Positions 1-11,739 of a DNA stretch of 64,000 nucleotides are shown in pieces. Position 1 is the first letter of the stretch, and each line of letters begins with the position of its first letter. Origin of the DNA: Plectrocnemia conspersa (taxonomy: Eukaryota > Arthropoda > Insecta > Trichoptera > Polycentropodidae); NCBI GenBank assembly GCA_009617715.1, contig VTFK01000344.1:1-64000 (forward strand), read 5' to 3'. The translations under genes were made by a program, and so were the position numbers. Under the pieces are notes generated by a model. The model had not been told where the DNA came from. It saw only the letters and a program-made list of their open reading frames with translations, and did no database searches.

Positions 1-1200
1 TCCGCATTATTGCAGAAGAAACAAATAGATACCGTGCTCAAACTTGGAATAAAGTACAAACAAGAAGTTAAAACTAAAAAATGGATGGATGTCACCGTTC
101 CAGAGTTAAAAAAGTGGTTCGCGTTAGTTTTGATTATGGGTCTTGTGAAAAAGGGCTCTTTACATCTTTATTGGACAACTAATCCGCTTATAGAAACACC
201 AATATTTTCAAAAACAATGACCCGCAATAGATTTTACCAAATACTACGTTTCATGCATTTTTCAAATAACGAAAATGTACCTTTGAACTCTGGACGACTA
301 TTTAAAGTTAAAAAAATTATAGACTATTTTTCTGAAAGATTTGAAAATTTGTATAAACCTAATCAAAATTTATCTTTAGATGAAGGGATGATTCCATGGC
401 GAGGGCGATTAAACTTTCGCGTATATAATCCGAGTAAACTAACCAAATACGGAATTTTAATTAGAATGCTTTGTGAATCTAAGTCGGGATACATATCAAA
501 ATTTAAAATTTATTCAGGACCTGGGACTTGTTTAAAAGATTCCGTTTTAGATTTAACCTCAACTAGTACTAATAAATGGCACCATTTATATATGGATAAC
601 TTTTATAATAGTGTTGAGATGGCAAAAATATTATACAAGAAAAAAATAAGAATATGTGGCACTATACGAAAAAATCGGGGCTTACCGGATATTCTAAAAA
701 AGGCTAAACTACGAATATTTGAAAGTAAATATAAGCGAAACGGGGAAATTTTATTACAATTGTGGAAAACAGTAAAGAGTAGAGATATTCGAATGATATC
801 AACAATCCATAATACAAATATTGTAAACACTGAAAAAAACTGACAGAAGAACTGGGCTGCGTATAAAAAAAACAATTTGTATAATTGATTACAATAAATA
901 CATGAAGGGAGTAGATCGGGCTGATCAATACCTTTCGTACTATCCAATATATCGTAAAACTAAAAATGGACGAAAAAAAAAGTGGCCATGTATTTATTTA
1001 ACTGTGCATTATTCAATGCATTTACGGTGTATAGAAGTGTAAAAATTCAAAACAGCAATATAAAGTTTTATGATTATTTAATGAAAATAGCAAAATATTG
1101 GATAGAGGAAAAAACATCAGAAACAGAAACACCAACAAAGACAATGTACAATATCTGTGTATGTGCCTGGAAGATTTCGCATTACGATGGAGCGAATTAC
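1..1200 (+). pseudogene. piggyBac-superfamily transposase, frame-broken, 5' end outside window
   Basis: Remnant of a piggyBac transposase (DDE_Tnp_1_7 family), a DDE enzyme that moves its element between TTAA sites. The reading enters from the left edge. Bases 3-68 (frame 3) encode IIAEETNRYRAQTW, the family's N-terminal eTNrY motif. The frame then changes to frame 1 (about 49-840), to frame 2 (about 836-985) and back to frame 1 (about 986-1150). The apparent TTG start at base 10 is therefore not real. The three catalytic Asp codons survive at 379-381 (LSLDEGMIPW), 595-597 (YMDNFYNS) and 914-916 (YMKGVDRADQ). The breaks near 838 and 982 fall on runs of seven and nine A. The last recognisable block is YLFNCALFNAFTVY. 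A short VPGRF stretch in frame 2 near 1166 may be the start of the family's C-terminal tail, but the Cys-rich finger is not visible. Family assignment is firm; function is lost as the sequence is written. Confidence 0.93.
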
Positions 1201-1347
1201 AATGGTGAGTGAATATTTTATTGCAATTGAATTATATATCAGTAAGCTCATATTAGTAAAAAAATGTCATTTCTCATTTTTTGTAGATAATCATTTGCAC
1301 AAAATATCACAATACGAAAAAAAAGTGTGCTTGAAAAAAGTTTTTTT

Positions 1348-1374
1348 AAATTTGAAAAAGTTTGAGAACCGCTG
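1348..1374 (-). repeat. hAT-like terminal motif
   Basis: The minus strand from 1374 reads CAGCGGTTCTCAAACTTTTT, which closely matches the CAG-GGTTCTCAA terminus common to many hAT (Charlie-type) elements. No opposite end or 8-bp duplication was found, so this is either a solo end or a chance match inside the piggyBac 3' region. Confidence 0.4.
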
Positions 1375-1495
1375 GATGACTCAATTTAAATTATTTTTAT
1401 TTAAATTTCTAGGTTATTCATTTTTATAATTTTAAAATCAAGATAATCATTTTAAAAATCTAATAATAAGGAAATGTAATAATTAATTTTTATTT

Positions 1496-1523
1496 CCGGC
1501 GATCCACATGTTGAGAACCACCT
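1496..1523 (-). repeat. second hAT-like terminal motif
   Basis: The minus strand from 1523 reads AGGTGGTTCTCAACATGTGG, resembling the hAT MITE terminus that continues CTGTGGGTCGCG. It has the same orientation as the motif at 1348-1374, so the two cannot be the left and right ends of one element. Confidence 0.35.
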
Positions 1524-1653
1524 AATAATGACTTAAATTGATGCATTGATACATTTTTAACATGTTTAGAAAAATTCAACTAAATATTCGGACCGTATCA
1601 AAAAATACATAAATTTAAATAAAAAAGGTAAAATTCGCGAAGATTTGCGAAAA

Positions 1654-1709
1654 GGTGCCGGTATTTAGCGTAAGTCTGGTAGTGAAACTGCCGGTCGGTA
1701 AAGTGTTAA
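1654..1709. repeat. piggyBac right terminal repeat region plus TTAA target site
   Basis: The last 50 bp of the element carry two copies of GCCGGT (near 1656 and 1690) and the terminus GGTAAAGTG directly followed by TTAA (1706-1709). Internal repeats near the tip are usual in this superfamily. The mate at the left end is outside the window. Confidence 0.6.
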
Positions 1710-4600
1710 GTAACGTGCAGAATTTTACTGTAGAACGTATTTTTTTAATATTATTGATTCTTAACTATTGCGTTACGCTTAGTTCTAATTTTTTTCTTAG
1801 TGAAATCAAATACTTAATTAGCTTGAAATATATGTAAAGGCAAACCAAAATTCATTATTCTGTGCCTCGATCCTTGATATTTTAAAATGTAATGAAATAA
1901 CGACTGTGCCACCGACACGTTTCAATATTGCCTCCGAATTCTCGTGTGTTATTACGAATAATGAATCGCGTTCAAAGCAATTTCGCCCTTATCTTTTGAA
2001 AGTGTCTTCAATAAAAGTCGCCGCCTTTACAATATCCGTGCAGCGCGCGTATTCATTATTCGGAAGAGCTGGCAATCTTTTGAGTATCGCGTACGTTTTG
2101 GAATAATGGCGCGGGAAATATTACATCGGTTCTCAGAGTACAGAGAAACGGACAAATGGGTGTAGTTAGAATGCAGAAACGGTAGCGCTGCATAGCACCT
2201 GTCGCTCTCTGAAGTGGTGCACTTTGACTCGTTGGAAAATTTCAACGAAAGTTTCATCAAAAGCAGATTTTAATTCGTCGTTGACACGTAACGACGAAGG
2301 TCTTAATTTCCAGAACAAGCGCTAAACCGCGATGTTTCTCGCCTCGGAGCTAACTGGGCTTACACCCTATATAGACATATTTTAAGTTCATTATAGTTTT
2401 TGGTATCTAGAATATTATGACAATCAAAAATTCAAAAGGCTGAATTTGTAGATGTAAATATTTTTTTTAATTTGCTGATAATTTGTCTTCAAAAGGCTTG
2501 TGAACTAGTCCACACCAGATAAAATGATACAGTGCTGGGTCATTCTTTTCGTGGCGCTACGGGTCTTTGAGTCATCCCAAAAATTTTCAACGACAGTTTA
2601 GCGCAGCATATAAATTCATCAGCACTCGGTACATCACCTGAAAATCAGAATTTTCTGATCAGAATGGCTTATTTAGTGTAATTATATTTATACTAGAGAA
2701 AATATAACTAAACTGAAAAATACACATTTACTAAAACATATAATACATTTATGCCATTTAATCGCTTATTAGAAATATAGAATAATATAGAATGTACTTT
2801 AATAATAATTAATATTAGCATTAGTCGTGATTAAGGTATAATCATGCTAAAAAACTTTGATTAAGGATTTTTTTCTGCGCAATTTATTTAATGCATTAAC
2901 ACTAGGCGAAAATAAGTATTGTATATGTGTATAATATCCAAAGAGCAAAAAAAAGAGTATTGGAAAAAAATATTGCGCTAAAAGTATATCAGAGAAAATT
3001 TTGCAATTTTAAAAACCCCACATGTGTTTTAAATAATAAGTATGCTGTTTTATATTGTGCTGATGCAAATTATTATGCTTACATAATAAGTAAATAGTGG
3101 CGGAAAACGCCTGTGATGAAAAATTGTATCTAAACGTATTACCGCATTGAGAATCATTTGCAAGTCTAATTTAATCCATACCACATACATGCTTATATGC
3201 GATAGAATATATTTTTTATTATCTGTTCGACTTAAGAGTTATTTTATATTTTACCATGCTTGTAGAAACACCCACTTAATAAATTAAAAATATTTTTTTA
3301 TGTATAAAGGTAGCATTAAAATGATAATTTTGTAGATTATCTTTATTAAATGTTTCTAATAAAAAAAATCACGTACTTTCATAATGAAATTCAATAAGAT
3401 ATCAATATTGGAATTAAACTTGTTTAAAAGCCGATTAAGTTTATGGAGCACCGAATAAACGAGTCGTCAATCCGCAATTCAAATGAAGTCTGATAAAAGG
3501 CATGCATATTTAATTCTTCGCGGAAGCTTTTGAATTGAGATTTTGCGAGGGTATTACTTGAATCTGAGGTTCAGGTATTCGCAGATTGCGGATATATATG
3601 TGGGTATTGCACTGAAGTTCTTCCTCTCTTTCTTCGCTGTTTTTGCAGCTGCAACGTTAAAAGTTGCTTGTTCCGACCGAGGCATTTTATTGCCAAATAG
3701 AAGCACGTAAACGAGCACACAAATAACACTAGTTGCTTTCGTATTCGCATTATGTGTGTATTCGAGTTTTGAGGGATAACGGGCGCAATAAAGAGCGATG
3801 GGGTTAAACAAATTTAGACGGTTAAAATTGGGTCACATACAAAACGGTAACGACTTTGCAAAATTATTTAACAAATTTGCCGAGCATATTGCCTTAATAC
3901 GGCTATTATAAACGTTAGAATGAAATTTAAAGTTTCAATTACGTGTAATGAGATAACGTAATTCGTTAATGAGTGTTCGTAGAATACGAGCATGTATGTA
4001 TAGGTGTTAAGCAAACGTTATAATATTTAAAATATTGACTTATAATATTTTCAATGTACTATTGAAAAACTTGGTAACAAGTTTCTTCATTTAAAGTTCT
4101 GATTCTGTTTTAATTTTCTAGTATCTTAACTTTAGATAAAAGAAAATAAAAGCTTTGAATTCTAAAGTGATATGATCTTTCAGTAAACATTTTAATATTA
4201 CAGTTTTAGACACTGATATTGTTCAAGTCAATTAATAATAAGATGTTTATTTATTTGTCATTAACAACCGATGGATTTTTACTGCCTTATTTAGCAATAA
4301 CGTTAGTTTCTGACTCGCAGATAGATTTCTGATATCGTAGAGAAATTTTTAATTTACTTATACAAAGAAATATTTATTCTTGTTAGCCAATCCTTATCCC
4401 AACCATTTGAAAAACCGCTGAAACACATCCGATAAAAAAACCGATAAGCATCTTACAATTCCGATAGTTATCGCTCCATCAGTTTATTACTGTAACTTCG
4501 TAAAATATTTAATAAAATACTCATGCCTTTCAAATAATATCTAGGGAATAAAACTATTAACGAATGGTTTAGCTTTCACGAAAATCACATCAACTTAATA
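1710..4600. other. spacer with two GC-richer islets
   Basis: Mostly A+T-rich DNA without a supported gene. Islets at about 1890-2350 and 3420-3830 are richer in G+C and CpG than their surroundings, but every reading frame in them is interrupted and no family motif appears. They are candidate conserved non-coding DNA. A further short islet at 2500-2640 has no recognisable content. Confidence 0.4.
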
Positions 4601-4820
4601 GCAAAAATGCGCTAATTTTAATATGAAAAATAGTACGGCTCTTTTAATGTTAGATATAGAAAAAGTTTTTGACACAGTATGGCATGACGGTTAGATTCAT
4701 AAACTGCCGCTGACTACTACGCTTATTACGCTCATGAATTATTTAAATAATTAATTAATTTAATGTAACTGGTAAGTTTTTTTGTATTAGATGGTCGGTT
4801 AAATTTTAACAGTTTTTTTA
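4600..4820 (+). pseudogene. non-LTR retrotransposon reverse-transcriptase scrap (Jockey-like)
   Basis: From 4632 the frame reads STALLMLDIEKVFDTVWHDG, then a stop, then IHKLPLTTTLITLMNYL. This is the reverse-transcriptase motif A region of Jockey/R1-type LINEs (usual form LDxEKAFDxVWHDGLIxKL), where the Asp in LDI is a catalytic metal ligand. After another break, FFVLDGRLNF fits the following segment of the family. Only about 70 residues remain of a domain normally over 250 residues long, with at least one stop and one frameshift. No endonuclease, ORF1 or poly-A tail could be tied to it, so it is an old truncated insertion. Confidence 0.8.
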
Positions 4821-4829
4821 ATAAAACTA

Positions 4830-7815
4830 TTAAATATATTAAAACGAATGCAATACGTTAGGGATTCACTAATGTTTTTGGTGATGATAAAATAAACATT
4901 TAGTGCTGGCACACATTTGAATAAATGCCATCATAATTCAATTAAAAACATTTTTTTGATTAATAAATAATACTTTTTAAAGGGTATTATTTATTTTCAA
5001 TAAAATATTTTTATAGAATTAAAATAATTTTATTTGATGAATTCATTAATTTCTAAAGTTTTTTTATTAATTTTAATTTTTATTAAATCTTCTGCTGTAA
5101 CCTGACAGGCGTAAGCCCAATGCGTTACAACTGGCAAATCTGTACCAACTGAGTAAGTCAATTAGACATGAATACCTACAATTAGGTATTAATCACCAGG
5201 AATCAGTGACATTTATATTATTAATTATCAATTATTATGTGTATATAATCTATTGATTATATAAAAAAATGTTCGAATAACGAAAAATTTAAAATCGGCA
5301 AATATATTTGGTATAGTCATGATAGCTATTGTATATATATAAATGTACTATATTTAAAAGTGGTACATGACTTAAAAATATTTGCACCATCCTACATAAA
5401 TTGTAACAGCTCCTCTTGACTATCGTCGAAAACATTTTGGTGTATGTTAAGTTTGTTGAGGATTAACAGAATCAGAAATGAGTTTTCGAATGCTAATCAC
5501 GAATGAATGATTGGATAAATTTTGGATAATAATGTAGGATGACGATAGTTAAGAAGAACTGTTCCAATTTATATATAATGGATTAATTTAGTTATCAAAT
5601 AAAGCTGTATATTTATAATAAAATATCATAAAGCTAGATACATACATGTATAGTTATACATGTTGTTTCTTGACAATGAACAATTTCATTATCATGTAAA
5701 TTTGGAAAATCTTTGTTTAATTTGAATTATTTTTCTCACAAATATTCAAAGAACACCGACAATATTCTGAATACGTTTATACGAGATGAATTGCTAATTC
5801 TCGAAAGTTTCCTAGAGAAGATTGTACGATTACAACAATGCCGGATGCGATCGAACCGAAAAACTTTGGCGTAAAAGGTATGCTAAAAGGAGAGAGTGAG
5901 AGAGACATAGAGAAAAGGGGCGAGAAACGGTGTTAAATTTTCATTTGAAAAATGTTAAACTTTTATTTCACAAAAGACCCTTCGGATAATTGACGTCATC
6001 ACTTTTGATGCAAAAAGAGCCCAAGGGCCGGAAGCTGCGAAAGCTTTCGCCGGGAGCCCCCAATTTGAAAGCTGACTAAAGTTGTATCAAGAACGGTTAG
6101 GCAAGACGATAACATCACTTATGGCTGCTTAATCAAAACTTAGACGGTTATCTGTTTTGAGAGTGGGACCCTTGTTCACATCTCAACTACATTCAAAATT
6201 ATCAAAACAGACGAGGGTAGTTGTCATTGCCCTAAAAATATAAAAAATAAATCGATTTATTTTCTTACAATATACGTATCGATAGCGTTAAGTGTAAATT
6301 ATAAAACTCTACCATTATTGGGAAATTTAAATTATGGATAAAAATGTGTATGTTATGCCAAATAATTTGAAATTATATGGTTCATTCTTGGTTTTTCATT
6401 AATGTACAATTTAATATTATGGGAAAAATTGAGAACTAAAGCTATTTTATATCACGCATTTTTTTTATTAAATAGAATGATTTTAGTTAAGCTCTTTGTA
6501 TTCTTTTTTGGTTCTGTTAATTTAGAATGGGATACATACTAGTACAATTATATCGAATCATAATCTGCATCGTTAACATAGTCGACGAGTTTAACATTAT
6601 TATCCGGCAACATCACGTAGAACCCATCTGTTGATTTTTCCAATACGTTTTACCGGTGCGAGTTTTATGAGCTCAAAAAAATGGATATAAAAATATTTTC
6701 GAGACGCAAACGTGAAGCGTAAATCACATTACGTTCGTAATATACATCAAATATTCTAGGTGAAACGCTCTGCTACTACGGTTGAGTTTTTTTCTGGAAT
6801 CCCATATCCTTAAATTTCTTATATTCGCGGCGTTCAGCCTCAAATTGGGATTATCTGTAAAAAAATATCGTAAAGCTTGATAAGGTCTAATATGGCCTCG
6901 ATTCGGCTTATTTTGAAGGCGGTTTGGGAACGATTCTCTTTAAGATATGTTAAAACTTTTCTTAAAATATCATACATACATATTATTCATAGATTTTGTA
7001 CAATATCATTTTGCGTAATAAATATTATAATATTTATAACGTTTCCTTCAAAGTCAAGAAATTGTATAAGTGCATAAATGAAAGAAATAATAACAAGCAA
7101 TAGTATTTGATTTTTCATTAATCATTATAAATTTCGTATACTATAATTAATTATACAAACATTTAGAATGCCTTAGATGAAATCGTGATTGAGTCGGTTT
7201 ACCTTTAAAAGCTTAGAAATTCGCTTTTATCTCTCTTTATAAGCTCAGCTGCAGTATAAAGTTTTTCAGGTTGCGGCTGCTCCACCACTTATTCACTCAG
7301 AAAGTGCCAGGAAGTTGTCGTCAAAAAGCGACGGGATAAGCCCTTTTCAGTCTGTCGACCCTTACTATGGGTGTCTGTATACCACTGCAACACGTATCAT
7401 AATTTTATAAGGACGATTTTCTTAGATGTTGCAACTCTCTATACTATATTTTTGTACAACGTATTTATTGGGTGAATGATATTGATATTAGAATTATAAA
7501 TAATAGTTATATAAATCATATTTTTTTTATAAATATATGTATAGGTTTGTAGTATGTCTAAAAACTATAATAAAGCATACTTTATTAAATAATTGTAACA
7601 CTTACAAAGCTCAAAAAGATCATTTATTTCTCGAATAGTTTGGCCAGTAGAATTGATCTCTTTTACTTTCCTTGACCCTCATTGTTCTTCATTCTTTTTA
7701 TTTTGTAAACTACTACAAATATCCATTCATCACTGATGTGCATCTGAAGCAGAATTCAAATTATATTGGAATTACTGAAAAAGTAATTTCATTATAATTT
7801 AAAAATATAATAAGA
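4830..7815. other. A+T-rich spacer with one GC-richer islet
   Basis: Apart from repeat B, no gene is supported. An islet at about 5740-6200 (purine-rich GAGAGAGTGAGAGAGA near 5890 and a GC-rich block at 6010-6060) and a smaller one at 7240-7400 stand out. Both lack a sustained frame. The rest is A+T-rich DNA with no visible structure. Confidence 0.35.
5096..5129 (+). repeat. interspersed repeat B, copy 1
   Basis: The stretch CCTGACAGGCGTAAGCCCAA and the next ten bases recur with few changes at 58679-58711, on the same strand. Weaker similarity may continue for about 100 bp on the 3' side (a GTGACAT.TATATT stretch occurs after both). The family is not recognised. Confidence 0.5.
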
Positions 7816-7825
7816 TAAATATACT

Positions 7826-8485
7826 GTCGATTAGAGGGTTAATGACGGAGAGGTGTCGAGCGGAAGCCTATGTATTATTGATGCTTAATTCGTTTTAAAA
7901 TATTATTAAATATGTTTAAATTAGACTAATATTTCAATATTTACTTATTATTTATTATTTCATATAATATAAATCTATAGGGAATTTCTAATATCAATAC
8001 AATGTTTTCTAAGAACTATTATTTTATCGTTATATTTGAATTTGTGTCAAGAGAAATAAGTGTGATTAATACAATTGATAATTTTTTTTTCACTTTCATC
8101 CTCATTCTCTTTCTCTTTTGGTTGATTAATATTGGAAGTGACATCTGTATTACTCACGGATCACACAAATCGTATAATAACCACTCCTTAATATTTTATT
8201 TATCGACATTTACAGTCTTGTACATTTTTTATTTGTTCACATTTTTACTTATTTGTTACAAACATAAAAAAAAACCTTCTACGTTTAATAAAAAATATTT
8301 TTCTGAAATCGAATGTATATTTTACTCACAATTTGCTACTCAAAATCAATATGAAATAATTACATTCAATACAAAATTATTATATGATTCGAGAATATCA
8401 ATTACGATTTTAAAACGAATTAGTACCAAATACATAGTTGGGATTCCGTTAGACACCTCTTCGCCATTAGCCTTCTAATCCTTAG
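7826..8485. mobile_element. 660-bp terminal-inverted-repeat element with 10-bp target duplication
   Basis: Left arm 7829-7876 and right arm 8430-8480 are inverted copies. GATTAGAGGGTTAATGACGG on the plus strand pairs with GATTAGAAGGCTAATGGCGA read from 8480 on the minus strand, and similarity continues about 45-50 bp inward through AGAGGTGTC and CGGAA to ATGTATT. The identical 10-mer TAAATATACT flanks both sides (7816-7825 and 8486-8495), as expected of a target-site duplication. Duplications of 8-11 bp are known for Mutator-like elements and 9 bp for foldback elements; which applies here is inference. The interior is A+T-rich and holds one open frame (8002-8478) but no transposase motif, so the element is probably non-autonomous. 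Confidence 0.7.
8002..8478 (+). CDS. 158-codon open frame inside the TIR element; doubtful gene
   Basis: This is the longest open frame in the window that is not a recognised transposase. The predicted protein has two strongly hydrophobic stretches (about residues 27-44 and 65-86), which look like membrane segments but follow automatically from T-rich codons. It resembles no family I know. The frame's last ten residues, ending at the stop in 8476-8478, are encoded by the right inverted repeat of the surrounding element. That argues for a chance frame in mobile DNA, or a captured or element-encoded peptide, rather than a host gene. No promoter, start context or splice signal supports expression. 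I record it because of its length and position, not because I believe it is translated. Confidence 0.15.
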   Translation: MFSKNYYFIVIFEFVSREISVINTIDNFFFTFILILFLFWLINIGSDICITHGSHKSYNNHSLIFYLSTFTVLYIFYLFTFLLICYKHKKKPSTFNKKYFSEIECIFYSQFATQNQYEIITFNTKLLYDSRISITILKRISTKYIVGIPLDTSSPLAF

Positions 8486-8552
8486 TAAATATACTCTATT
8501 TTATATTTATTTTTATACAAATTTTATTTTATTTTTAATTATATTTTTTAAT

Positions 8553-8629
8553 GCGCGCAAATGACACCGCACAAATGTTAGGCGCGCATATGACGCTGCG
8601 CGATTATGTCGGCACGCAAATGTAAAATG
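8553..8629. repeat. imperfect 29-30-bp GC-rich tandem repeat
   Basis: Two and a half units start GCGCGCAAATGAC (8553), GCGCGCATATGAC (8582) and GCACGCAAATGTA (8612), with the ends of units one and two also alike (CACAAATGTTAG, CGATTATGTCG). The block sits in A+T-rich DNA just outside the TIR element. Confidence 0.6.
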
Positions 8630-8639
8630 CTTCAACACC

Positions 8640-10860
8640 GAGATAATTAGTAAAAACCTTAGCATGTAATGCTACTTTATAGTATTGCGTGCGATGAATT
8701 AAGACATGATGAAAAAATCTTTAGTGTAGTAATTAAATCGTTGAACGCTGTATAAAATACAGTAATGGTATATGTACCTAATTTTCAGCATTTAATTCTT
8801 GTAGAAATATTTTATCTCTATAGTGAAGCAATTTAGACTGCATTAATATACAGTTAGCTTGTTTAGTTGTTTTAAGCTTCACATTTTCATTCAGAAAAAC
8901 TTGTATAATAATTAGACTATAAGAATGTTACAAATTTTATTTTCAATTATTAGCAACGTCTTTGGCAATGTGGTGCTTGTAATATTAAAATTGGTTAATG
9001 TATACCATATAAAAAGGTATTTTTATAATATTCCCGAAATAAAAACTTATAATTATAACAAATTGCACCTATTTATTCAAGGATTAAACGTCCTTGGACG
9101 GGCTAAGAGTATAATAATATTTGTATAAAATTGTATATATAAATATAGACATGAATATATATAAATATATATAATGTAAATCAAGTCCTTAAAAATATAT
9201 CAATGGTATGGTATAAAAAGTTATATTTCCAATTGTGAAAGAGCATTCAAAGATTTTTGTCCTAATATATGTAAATTTTAGGACATATGTGGACTAAAAA
9301 ATATACTCCAACAATATGGGGGGCGATTTATTTGGTTTGGCACGTGCTGCTAACACAATATATGTTTTCTGTGATCTTTTACACCGGATTGGCTTATAGA
9401 ATATCTAGGAGATATTTTTTATTATTATAATTGCTTCATAAGTAAATTGAGTAATATATTTCTAGAATTAGAGTATATCTCTGGTAGCTAGTAAACTAAA
9501 TTATCAACGCATTTTTTTTGTTGCAATATCGTAAGAGGCGAAATCAAAATTAAGGACCTATAGAAAAATAACAATATAATTTATTCACCACAATATGAAA
9601 ATTTTATTAGCGCATTAAATAAACCTTAAAGTTTTTAAAACGCATATAAACTGTTTCTGTTATTATAATAAACATATTAGATTATTTATCAACCGTGGTT
9701 TCCGTTTAGACAAAAATTTTATTACAATATTCGGTTCAGTTTCAGTCAAACGTTTTTTTAATTAGTCTTATTATTGATTATTAAAGAACGAATGCTATAT
9801 TTTAATATAATATTATAATTTTATGAGTATATTCACCATATAGTCTTGATTTTGCACTTTCAAAATATCATTTATTTAAAACTCATCAGGTTTGAGCTTC
9901 TACCAAAATCACTTGGTTCAGTTCTTCGCTTAGAAGTATCAGGAATGATTTAAGAAAGAAATTCTTTAGTTCAAAAAGAAAATTAATAATTACTTAAACT
10001 TATTTTTTAATGTACAACTTAATAAATATTTTTTTAGATTTAATTAGTTGTATATTATACTTTTTAAATATTTAACATATTTATAATCACATTTTTAATT
10101 GACACTAAATGCGTAAACTTAATCGGGCATCGAACTTTGCGTCCGACTTGACCACGATCCGTTTCCAGTTACACATGAAGGTATCAAGTCCTCGTCTGCA
10201 AATCTTTTTTGCATTCCCGATGAAACAAGAACAAGAACATGAACCGATCCTGCTGACACCAAGAGTGGCCGCTAATTGACCATTTGCATAAACGAAAGCC
10301 GTGTATACAAATTTAAACATGGACTCCATTTAAACGCCTTAGAGATGATGAAATGCACATTATTAATCCTTTCCTAATAGTGACATTAATGCCCAGGCAT
10401 AGGAGTTTTTTTTATTAAAATAATATGTGTATTTTTAGTATCGAACAGTCTTTTAAAAGTCAGTACATATAAGGTAATAAATTTTATAGATGAAAGTTCA
10501 ATTTATTTTTATTCAATATAAATTCCTGCCAAAGTAAGACCGTTTTTAAGACAAAGGGCCATTACCAAAGTAATAATTCACCCATTAAGTTACTTTTGAT
10601 GCGTGGAACACGTTCAATGAAACGCGCGTTAAATTTTTTAAAAGGCGCTCATTCGAAGGGTGTAAAATTTCGCGAAACAATTTTTTTGCCCTCCAAGGCA
10701 CTAAAGCCTTGATAAATCTTCAAGGGGCGAAAACGTGCTTTTTTTTAGCTTGTTGACGCAAGCTTGTCGGAGCGATAAAGTATGGAAAATTAAATATATT
10801 AAAAATAACGAAATTTAATAAGCGAATATTAACGTGTATGAAGTAGAAAGTATAAAGAGC
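8640..10860. other. A+T-rich spacer
   Basis: No supported gene. It holds an AT/ATA simple-sequence stretch at about 9129-9180 and a small GC-richer islet at 10110-10330 whose minus frame has no recognisable domain. Nothing else is seen. Confidence 0.4.
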
Positions 10861-10869
10861 AAATACTTT

Positions 10870-11180
10870 TTATTTGTTCCTCGTTTAAATAGAGGGCCCC
10901 GCCCTTCGCCACGGCGGATTTCTTTATCTCGGTAAATCGTATTAAGCGAGGAGTCTTTTCTGTGTTTGCCCAGTAAACTCGCATATATAAAAAAAAGTTG
11001 AGTTGAAGAAACGAGCCAGAGGGGGGCCAGGGTGGATAAATTAGTTAAAACAAACGTAAAACAGGAACCGGTGGACGAAAAACGGGGTTTATTTGTGTTT
11101 ATTTATAAAATTAATTTTCAGGTTTTTTTCCACCGAGCTCGTAGAACCCTAACGGAAAAAGCGTAGGAAATAGCCAATGC
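10870..11180. other. GC-rich non-coding islet
   Basis: Contains a GC-rich block near 10894-10915 and a G-run (AGAGGGGGGCCAGGGTGG, near 11017) in an otherwise A+T-rich setting. Frames are interrupted and no motif is recognised. It is a candidate conserved non-coding element. Confidence 0.35.
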
Positions 11181-11739
11181 GCGCCGTAATTAAAACTTTT
11201 TTTTCTGTTTTCGTATGCTATATATTTTTTTGTGCTTTAAACAATGTAAACTTTCACATAATGACCCTTAATAAATATGATTATTCCACTTTTAATGCCA
11301 TTTTTATTGCATATTTTTGTTTTGTTATGCCTTACTTTGCTGGTAGAAAATTCGCGTTTTATCCATTTTTTTATATAAAGATAATTAATAAAATATTAAT
11401 AGGCGTGTCAATATATTTATAGATTAACCTAATAAAATGTTTACAAATATCTTAGTTTGAACAAAGTCTAGAAAATATAAAATCTTACTCTTGTGCAATA
11501 TCAAATATTTGAATTTTAGTCAGTAAGACGATTTAGAAGGAATTTGTATATAATTTTATTGGTTCAACTTGTGCTTTTTAATTGTCTTTACATATATGTA
11601 TAGTTTATATTATATTTTTAACATCCCTTAACAGGATGATGTTGATAAAATATTAGTAGCTAGAAATGTCAAGTCTATGGTAATTTTTGTTATTCATGAG
11701 TTTCAATAGAAATTCAAAATTTTTTTTTCTTTCAATAAT

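Larger units (their letters stand above)
1..1705 (+). mobile_element. piggyBac-like element, right part including 3' terminus
   Basis: The transposase remnant is followed by about 450 bp of A+T-rich non-coding DNA and then a terminus abutting TTAA at 1706-1709. Seen from the right-hand TTAA inward on the minus strand, the element begins CACTTTACCGACCGGCAGTT. TTAA target use and a C-rich terminus are both established features of piggyBac-type elements. The left end lies outside the window, so the matching TTAA and inverted repeat cannot be checked. The distance from the last coding motif to the terminus is plausible for the family. Confidence 0.75.

Noticed and set aside
10..843. Intact 277-aa protein starting at TTG
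   Set aside because: The true piggyBac reading enters from the window edge in another frame (ETNRY motif at 21-32) and continues past 843 in a shifted frame.
982..1212. Separate small gene
   Set aside because: It is the C-terminal part of the piggyBac transposase in a shifted frame.
8002..8478. Host membrane-protein gene
   Set aside because: Hydrophobicity follows from T-rich codons, the frame ends inside an inverted repeat, and no promoter or splice evidence exists; listed only as a doubtful ORF.
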